From positions 1,922,001 to 1,986,000 of the forward strand of contig NZ_OZ242364.1 of NCBI RefSeq assembly GCF_965208925.1: a DNA stretch of 64,000 bases, read 5' to 3'. The translations under genes and the position numbers were made by a program. This DNA is from Poriferisodalis sp965208925 (GTDB taxonomy: Bacteria > Actinomycetota > Acidimicrobiia > Acidimicrobiales > Poriferisodalaceae). This document shows positions 59,481 to 64,000 of this stretch, one piece after another; the stretch's first letter is position 1; each line of letters opens with the position of its first letter. The notes beneath the pieces are model-generated. The model was given only the letters and a program-made list of their open reading frames with translations. It made no database searches and was not told the DNA's origin.

Positions 59481-62400
59481 GTGGGTTTCACGAATCCGGG
59501 AATTCCCTGGCGCGAGCTGGAGCGGCGATTGTCCGACCGGCCCCCTCGGGGCCGGTCCATCGAACCCAGCCGGCCGCCGTTTCCCGGCCGGTCCGGTGAG
59601 GGCCGGCGCATCAAACACAGCTATGGCAAGAGCCTTGCTGCCGACGGCGAGCGGATCGAGCCTGTCGCCCGACCGCGGCCGGCGGGGCTCACGGTGCCGT
59701 ACGCGGAGCTGCACGCTCATTCCAACTTCAGCTTCCTGGACGGGGCGTCGAGCCCGGGCGAACTGGTGGACGAAGCAGTACGGCTGGGGCTCGAAGCGCT
59801 GGCGCTGACCGACCACAACGGGTTCTACGGGGTGGTCCGTTTCGCCGAGGCTGCCGCCGAGGCCGGGCTGCCGACGGTGTTCGGCACTGAGCTGACGCTC
59901 GACGCGTATGGCGTCGACGAGCTGACGCTCGACGCGTATGGCGCCACACGACCTGAGCGCACCGGTTGTGCCGATCCCGTGGGCTCTCACGTGGTGGTGC
60001 TGGCTCGCTCGCCGGCGGGGTACGCCGCGCTGGGCGAGTTGATCTCGGCAGCGCAGATGGCGGGCCGCAAGCACGCCCCGCGCTTGAGCACCGGCGAGTT
60101 CCTCGCAGCCGCGGCGGCACATCGCGACGATTGGGCGATCCTCACCGGGCACCGCAAGGGCGCCGTCCCCGCAGCACTCATGGCCGAAGGACCCAGCGGC
60201 GGGCCACGCGCTGCAGCCGCCCAGCTCGACCGTCTCATCTCCGCAGCCGGCCGCCACAACGTCTTCGTCGAGCTGTGGGACCACGGCCACCCGCTCGACA
60301 GCGACCGCAACGACGCGCTGGCCGAACTGGCTGTGCGAGCCGGCGTCGAGCCGATCTGCACCAACGGCGTCCACTACGCCACTCCCGCCGGGCGACGGCT
60401 GGCCACCGCTCTGGCTGCGGTGCGAGCCCAGCGCAGCCTCGACGAGCTGGACGGCTGGTTGCCGCCAGCAGCGACAGCGCACGTGCGATCCGGGGCCGAG
60501 CAGGCCCGCCGGTTCGCCCGCTGGCCGGGCGTGGTGCGTGCTGCCGCGCAGCTCGGTCGCGACTGCGCATTCGATCTGTCGCTGGTTGCGCCCAACCTGC
60601 CGCCGTACCCCTGCCCAGACGGTCACGACGAGATGTCGTACCTGCGGCACCTCGTGGCTCGGCGGGCACAGTGGCGGTACGGCACCCCTGAGAGCGAGCG
60701 GGTGCCGGGGGCGTGGGCGCAGCTCAATCACGAGCTCGACCTCATCGAACAGCTCGGCTTCGCCGGCTATTTCCTGGTGGTGTACGACATCGTGTCGTTC
60801 TGCCGCAGCCGTGACATCTACTGCCAGGGCCGCGGCTCGGCCTCGAACTCGGCGGTCTGCTACGCGCTCGGCATCACCAATGTCGACTCGGTCGATCTGG
60901 GGCTGCTGTTCGAGCGCTTCCTGTCACCTGAGCGCGACGGGCCGCCCGACATCGACATCGACATCGAGAGCGGCCGCCGCGAGGAAGCCATCCAGTACGT
61001 GTACGAGCGCTACGGCCGCACCCACACAGCGCAGGTGGCGAACGTCATCACCTACCGAGCGCGCTCGTCGGTGCGTGACATGGCCCGGGCCCTGGGTTGG
61101 GAGCCCGGCCAAGCCGATGCCTGGTCGAAGTCGCTCGACAGGTACAGCCCGCTGCCCACCTCGAACGGTGCCTCGAACGGGTCCGCGGCCCAGCCCCATC
61201 GGGCAGGCCGGCCCCGTGCACGCGACTGGCGCGATGCAGGGCCTGAGCCGACAGGCAACGGCTCCAGCCCGTCGGGCCCCGGCCAGTCACAGCACGACGA
61301 GGCCGGCATTCCCGCCGACGTGGCAGAGCTGGCTGCTGCGCTCGAGGGGGCGCCGCGCCACCTCGGCATCCACTCGGGCGGCATGGTCATCTGCGACCGG
61401 CCGGTGACTCATGTCTGCCCCACCGAATGGGCCACCAAGGCGGATCGCTCGGTGCTGCAGTGGGACAAGGACGACTGCGCAGCAGTCGGGCTGGTGAAGT
61501 TCGATCTGCTCGGGTTGGGAATGCTGTCGGCCCTGCACTACGCCGTCGACCTGATCGCTGACGCGCATCACACGAACATCGACATCGGCATGCTGCCGCA
61601 GGAAGACGAGGTCTACGACATGCTCTGCCGCGCCGACAGCATCGGCGTGTTCCAGGTGGAGTCACGTGCCCAGATGGCCACCCTGCCGCGGCTGCGCCCT
61701 CGCTGCTTCTACGACCTGGTGGTGGAGGTGGCGCTCATCCGCCCCGGGCCCATCCAGGGCGGCTCGGTGCACCCCTACATCCGGCGGCGCAACGGGGAAG
61801 AGCCGGTCACCTACCTGCACCCCCTGCTGGAGAACTCGCTGAAAAAGACGCTGGGCATCCCGCTGTTCCAGGAGCAGCTCATGCAGATAGCCATCGACGT
61901 CGCTGGGTTCACACCCGCCGAGGCCGACGAGCTGCGTCAGGCCATGGGCTCCAAGCGGTCCCGCGAGCGGATGGGCCGCCTGCGCGAGCGCCTGTTCAGC
62001 GGCATGGCCTCCCGGGGGCTGGTCGGCGATGTGGCCGAGCGGGTCTGGGAGAAGATGGTCGCCTTCGCCGACTACGGCTTCCCCGAGAGCCACTCGGTGT
62101 CGTTCGCTCACCTGGTGTATGCCTCGTCGTGGATCAAGCTGCATTACCCGGCGGCGTTCTGCGCGGCGCTGCTGAACGCGCAGCCGATGGGGTTCTACTC
62201 ACCGCACTCGCTGTGCCAGGACGCTCGCCGTCACGGGGTGGTGGTGCATTCGCCCTGTATCAACCTGTCCTCCGAGACAGCCACGCTGGAACCGTGCGAT
62301 GCCTCCACCGGCGGGATGGCTGTGCGGCTGGGGCTGTCATCGGTGCGGGAGGTGGGCGATGAGCTTGCCGAGCGGATCGCCGTCGGTGGCCCCTACAGCA

Positions 62401-63002
62401 GCATGGAAGACCTTCAGCGCCGAGCCGAACTGAGCCTGCAGGCGCTGGAGGCGTTGGCCGCCGCGGGAGCGTTCGACTGCTTCGGGCTGTCGCGGCGCGA
62501 AGCACTGTGGGCGGCCGGGGCGGTGCACCAGGGAGGCTCGGACCGGCTCGCGGGGGTCGTGACCGGTGCTGAGTCACCGCCGCTGCGGCGCATGTCAGCA
62601 ACCGAGACCGCCGCCGCGGACTTGTGGGCCACCGGCGTAGCCCCCAACGGACATCCAACGAGGTTCCTGCGAACCGAGCTGGCCGCTGCGGGGGTTCGCA
62701 CTGCGGCCGAATTGCTCACATGCCCACCGGGCAAGATCCGCGTTGCCGGCTTGGTGACGCACCGCCAGCGACCCATGACGGCCGGCGGCACGACGTTCCT
62801 GAATCTTGAGGACGAGACGGGCCTGGTGAACGTGGTGATATCGCGGGGATGCTGGCAGCGGTACCGCTCGGTTGCACGCGACATGCCCGCGCTGATGGTG
62901 TCAGGCCGCCTCGAGCGCCATGAGAACGTGGCGAATGTGATCGCCGAGAGACTCGAAGCTCTCGATGTGCCTGCTTCGGTGGGGAGCCGCGACTTCCGCT
63001 GA
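59481..63002 (+). CDS. dnaE2: Error-prone DNA polymerase III alpha subunit DnaE2 (ImuC)
   Basis: The 1173-residue polymerase begins with 'MGFTNPGIPWRELERRLS', the DnaE2-type N-terminus, then a PHP domain 'PYAELHAHSNFSFLDGASSPGEL' and a C-family palm with 'PDIDIDIES' (Asp490, Asp492 region). Later come 'FPESHSVSFAHLVYASSWIK' and an OB fold 'RVAGLVTHRQRP'. DnaE2 replaces the replicative polymerase at lesions together with ImuA'/ImuB. The long N-terminal linker holds two copies of the mutasome repeat, and the PHP domain contains a 30-bp duplication. Start GTG 59481 follows the LexA boxes by 14 bp. Confidence 0.93.
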   Translation: MGFTNPGIPWRELERRLSDRPPRGRSIEPSRPPFPGRSGEGRRIKHSYGKSLAADGERIEPVARPRPAGLTVPYAELHAHSNFSFLDGASSPGELVDEAVRLGLEALALTDHNGFYGVVRFAEAAAEAGLPTVFGTELTLDAYGVDELTLDAYGATRPERTGCADPVGSHVVVLARSPAGYAALGELISAAQMAGRKHAPRLSTGEFLAAAAAHRDDWAILTGHRKGAVPAALMAEGPSGGPRAAAAQLDRLISAAGRHNVFVELWDHGHPLDSDRNDALAELAVRAGVEPICTNGVHYATPAGRRLATALAAVRAQRSLDELDGWLPPAATAHVRSGAEQARRFARWPGVVRAAAQLGRDCAFDLSLVAPNLPPYPCPDGHDEMSYLRHLVARRAQWRYGTPESERVPGAWAQLNHELDLIEQLGFAGYFLVVYDIVSFCRSRDIYCQGRGSASNSAVCYALGITNVDSVDLGLLFERFLSPERDGPPDIDIDIESGRREEAIQYVYERYGRTHTAQVANVITYRARSSVRDMARALGWEPGQADAWSKSLDRYSPLPTSNGASNGSAAQPHRAGRPRARDWRDAGPEPTGNGSSPSGPGQSQHDEAGIPADVAELAAALEGAPRHLGIHSGGMVICDRPVTHVCPTEWATKADRSVLQWDKDDCAAVGLVKFDLLGLGMLSALHYAVDLIADAHHTNIDIGMLPQEDEVYDMLCRADSIGVFQVESRAQMATLPRLRPRCFYDLVVEVALIRPGPIQGGSVHPYIRRRNGEEPVTYLHPLLENSLKKTLGIPLFQEQLMQIAIDVAGFTPAEADELRQAMGSKRSRERMGRLRERLFSGMASRGLVGDVAERVWEKMVAFADYGFPESHSVSFAHLVYASSWIKLHYPAAFCAALLNAQPMGFYSPHSLCQDARRHGVVVHSPCINLSSETATLEPCDASTGGMAVRLGLSSVREVGDELAERIAVGGPYSSMEDLQRRAELSLQALEALAAAGAFDCFGLSRREALWAAGAVHQGGSDRLAGVVTGAESPPLRRMSATETAAADLWATGVAPNGHPTRFLRTELAAAGVRTAAELLTCPPGKIRVAGLVTHRQRPMTAGGTTFLNLEDETGLVNVVISRGCWQRYRSVARDMPALMVSGRLERHENVANVIAERLEALDVPASVGSRDFR
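59536..59620. repeat. Mutasome repeat, two copies in the dnaE2 linker
   Basis: Copy one has a perfect 9-bp stem, ACCGGCCCC (59536-59544) with GGGGCCGGT (59548-59556), followed by the CCATCG...CCCAGCCGG tail. Copy two is at 59588-59620: CCGGTCC, GGTGAGGG, CCGGCGCATC and CACAG. Both are read one base out of phase with the imuB copies, giving a peptide rich in Arg, Pro and Gly. Confidence 0.75.
59889..59943. repeat. 30-bp tandem duplication inside the DnaE2 PHP domain
   Basis: A 25-base segment starting GAGCTGACGC occurs at 59889-59913 and again at 59919-59943, separated by TCGAC. The duplication encodes ELTLDAYG twice in frame, adding ten residues in the PHP domain just after the 'GTEL' strand. 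Confidence 0.9.
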
Positions 63003-63029
63003 GAGCGGTCTCACGCAGCGAGTGCTGCG

Positions 63030-64000
63030 TCAGCCCAGCGGTCGGCCGAACGGCAGCTCGTCCTGCCAGGTCTGCAGAAACGACTCGGCCCGGTAGCAGG
63101 CGGCCATGAACGGGCCGTCGTCATGGTCGACGGTTTCGGACATGACGGCTTCCACGGTGTCTGCGGTGGCCGAACGCAGATCGTCGTGCGTGAGCACAGG
63201 ATCGGCCCACCAGCCCAATGCCGGACCGGTGGCAGCCACGAAGTCGGCCGCAACCGGCGTGCCGGCCGCGCGCAGCACTGCCAGCGCCTTCGACGACACC
63301 GCGGCTGACGAGAAGGCGACCACCGGTGTGGAACCGGCCATCGAGGCCCCATCGCCGGACATGGCACCGGGCTTCGAGCCGCAGAACAGCACGTCGACGT
63401 CGTCTTTCCAGACGGTCCACGGCTTGGCCGGCTCGCCGTCGCCCGAAAGCGTTGCCACGCACATCTCGCCGTCCGCCAGCCAAGCCTCGGCCAGTGCCGT
63501 CGGATCGAGCTGGCCATTGGCACAGCCTTTCGCTGTGGCTACCCGCACGATGCTGGCCCCTGCCGCGGCGGCTTCTCGTGCGATGCCCAACCCTGCCGGG
63601 CCGAATCCCTCGATCGCGATGCGCTTGCCGTCGAGACCGCCGAGCAGGCTGGCTGCTGCCGCAGCAGCCCCGACCCCGATGAGCTCGTGGTTGAACGAGA
63701 TGCCGTCGCGATCGTCATTGCCGATGAGGTTGCGCTGGTCGTGGGCCAGCACGGGTGCAAGCAACTCGGCGTCGAGCCGCAGGCCCGGACTGGTCGATAG
63801 CCGGCCGCTGCGCAAGTCGTCGGCCAGTTCGCCCGCCAGCGCTTCGACAGCCCCGGCGGCATCGGAGGGGTCGGACTTCAGGCCGATGCTGGCGCCGCTG
63901 CGCTGCTGCTCCAGCGTGGCGAAGACGTAGGTCAGATGCCGCACCAGCATCGTCGCGTTGCCGGGGATGAGGCGGCTGCCGAGGCGGGCCTCCCCGACGT
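63030..64000 (-). CDS. Glu/Leu/Phe/Val dehydrogenase family protein (5' truncated)
   Basis: The frame is open through the window edge, so the N-terminus is missing. The visible region of about 322 residues has a Rossmann domain 'KRIAIEGFGPAGLGIAREAAAAGASIVRVA' and a helix-rich region typical of the amino-acid dehydrogenase C-terminal half. The section upstream of an internal ATG at 63950 ('RLGSRLIPGNAT') continues the same protein. Such enzymes deaminate amino acids with NAD(P)+. Its substrate, and whether it is catalytic, cannot be told from the part seen. It is convergent with dnaE2. Confidence 0.7.
   Translation of the reverse strand, partial: VGEARLGSRLIPGNATMLVRHLTYVFATLEQQRSGASIGLKSDPSDAAGAVEALAGELADDLRSGRLSTSPGLRLDAELLAPVLAHDQRNLIGNDDRDGISFNHELIGVGAAAAAASLLGGLDGKRIAIEGFGPAGLGIAREAAAAGASIVRVATAKGCANGQLDPTALAEAWLADGEMCVATLSGDGEPAKPWTVWKDDVDVLFCGSKPGAMSGDGASMAGSTPVVAFSSAAVSSKALAVLRAAGTPVAADFVAATGPALGWWADPVLTHDDLRSATADTVEAVMSETVDHDDGPFMAACYRAESFLQTWQDELPFGRPLG

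Noticed and set aside
59481..63002. Replicative DnaE1 instead of DnaE2
   Set aside because: The N-terminus (GFTNPGIPWRELE) with long linker before the PHP domain, the upstream LexA boxes and nearby imuA'/imuB all point to DnaE2.

Overview
The window looks like a chromosomal segment of a high-GC actinobacterium. Clues are F420-linked genes (an FbiD/CofC-type guanylyltransferase and an LLM-class F420 oxidoreductase), a PafB/PafC-type WYL regulator pair, an MshB-like PIG-L deacetylase, and an ImuA'/ImuB/DnaE2 mutasome. Many GTG starts and GTGA/ATGA gene overlaps fit the same picture. The mix of acyl-CoA dehydrogenases, CoA ligase, CoxL-type hydroxylase, DUF3179 and paired amidases resembles Acidimicrobiia, but that placement is inference.

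Layout. 0-25 kb is ordinary chromosome: a truncated substrate-binding protein, nitroreductase-SRPBCC fusion, acyl-CoA dehydrogenase, polysaccharide deacetylase, DUF3179 lipoprotein, tRNA-Glu(CUC), acyl-CoA ligase, a molybdenum hydroxylase with a fused FAD/2Fe-2S subunit, the WYL pair, an EEP nuclease-like protein, an AlaX editing protein, a beta-class DNA methyltransferase with an unexplained C-terminal domain, PIG-L, FbiD, a large unknown protein, RNase HII, a SAM methyltransferase, a GCS2 ligase and an SH3-like anchored protein.

25.5-45 kb is a dense defence island. Fic, RHH-Doc and an orphan HigA lie on the left; a DprA-like gene with an RHH gene, Phd-VapC and an antitoxin remnant lie on the right. 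Between them is a type I restriction-modification locus whose hsdR-hsdS pair (28.1-32.4 kb) is separated from hsdM (41.6-43.1 kb) by about 9 kb. That interval holds an ApeA-like HEPN protein, a 1336-residue Cap4/DUF4297-type nuclease-STAND NTPase (Avs-like), and a two-gene operon of a MORC-type GHKL ATPase-nuclease and a 5-methylcytosine methyltransferase.

45-64 kb returns to metabolism: sulfotransferase, DUF1214 protein, F420 oxidoreductase, acyl-CoA dehydrogenase, FAH-family protein, two amidases, and a partial amino-acid dehydrogenase. Embedded here are the three mutasome genes: imuA' and imuB at 50.8-53.2 kb, and dnaE2 at 59.5-63.0 kb. dnaE2 is preceded by two perfect GAAC-N4-GTTC (LexA-type) boxes 31 bp apart. 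All three mutasome genes carry copies of one GC-rich palindromic repeat inside their coding sequence. I saw that repeat nowhere else in the window, and in dnaE2 it is read in a different frame.

The main candidates for something new are the split type I locus with its nested cargo (especially the divergent HEPN/STAND pair and the MORC-nuclease/5mC-methylase operon) and the mutasome-specific repeat.
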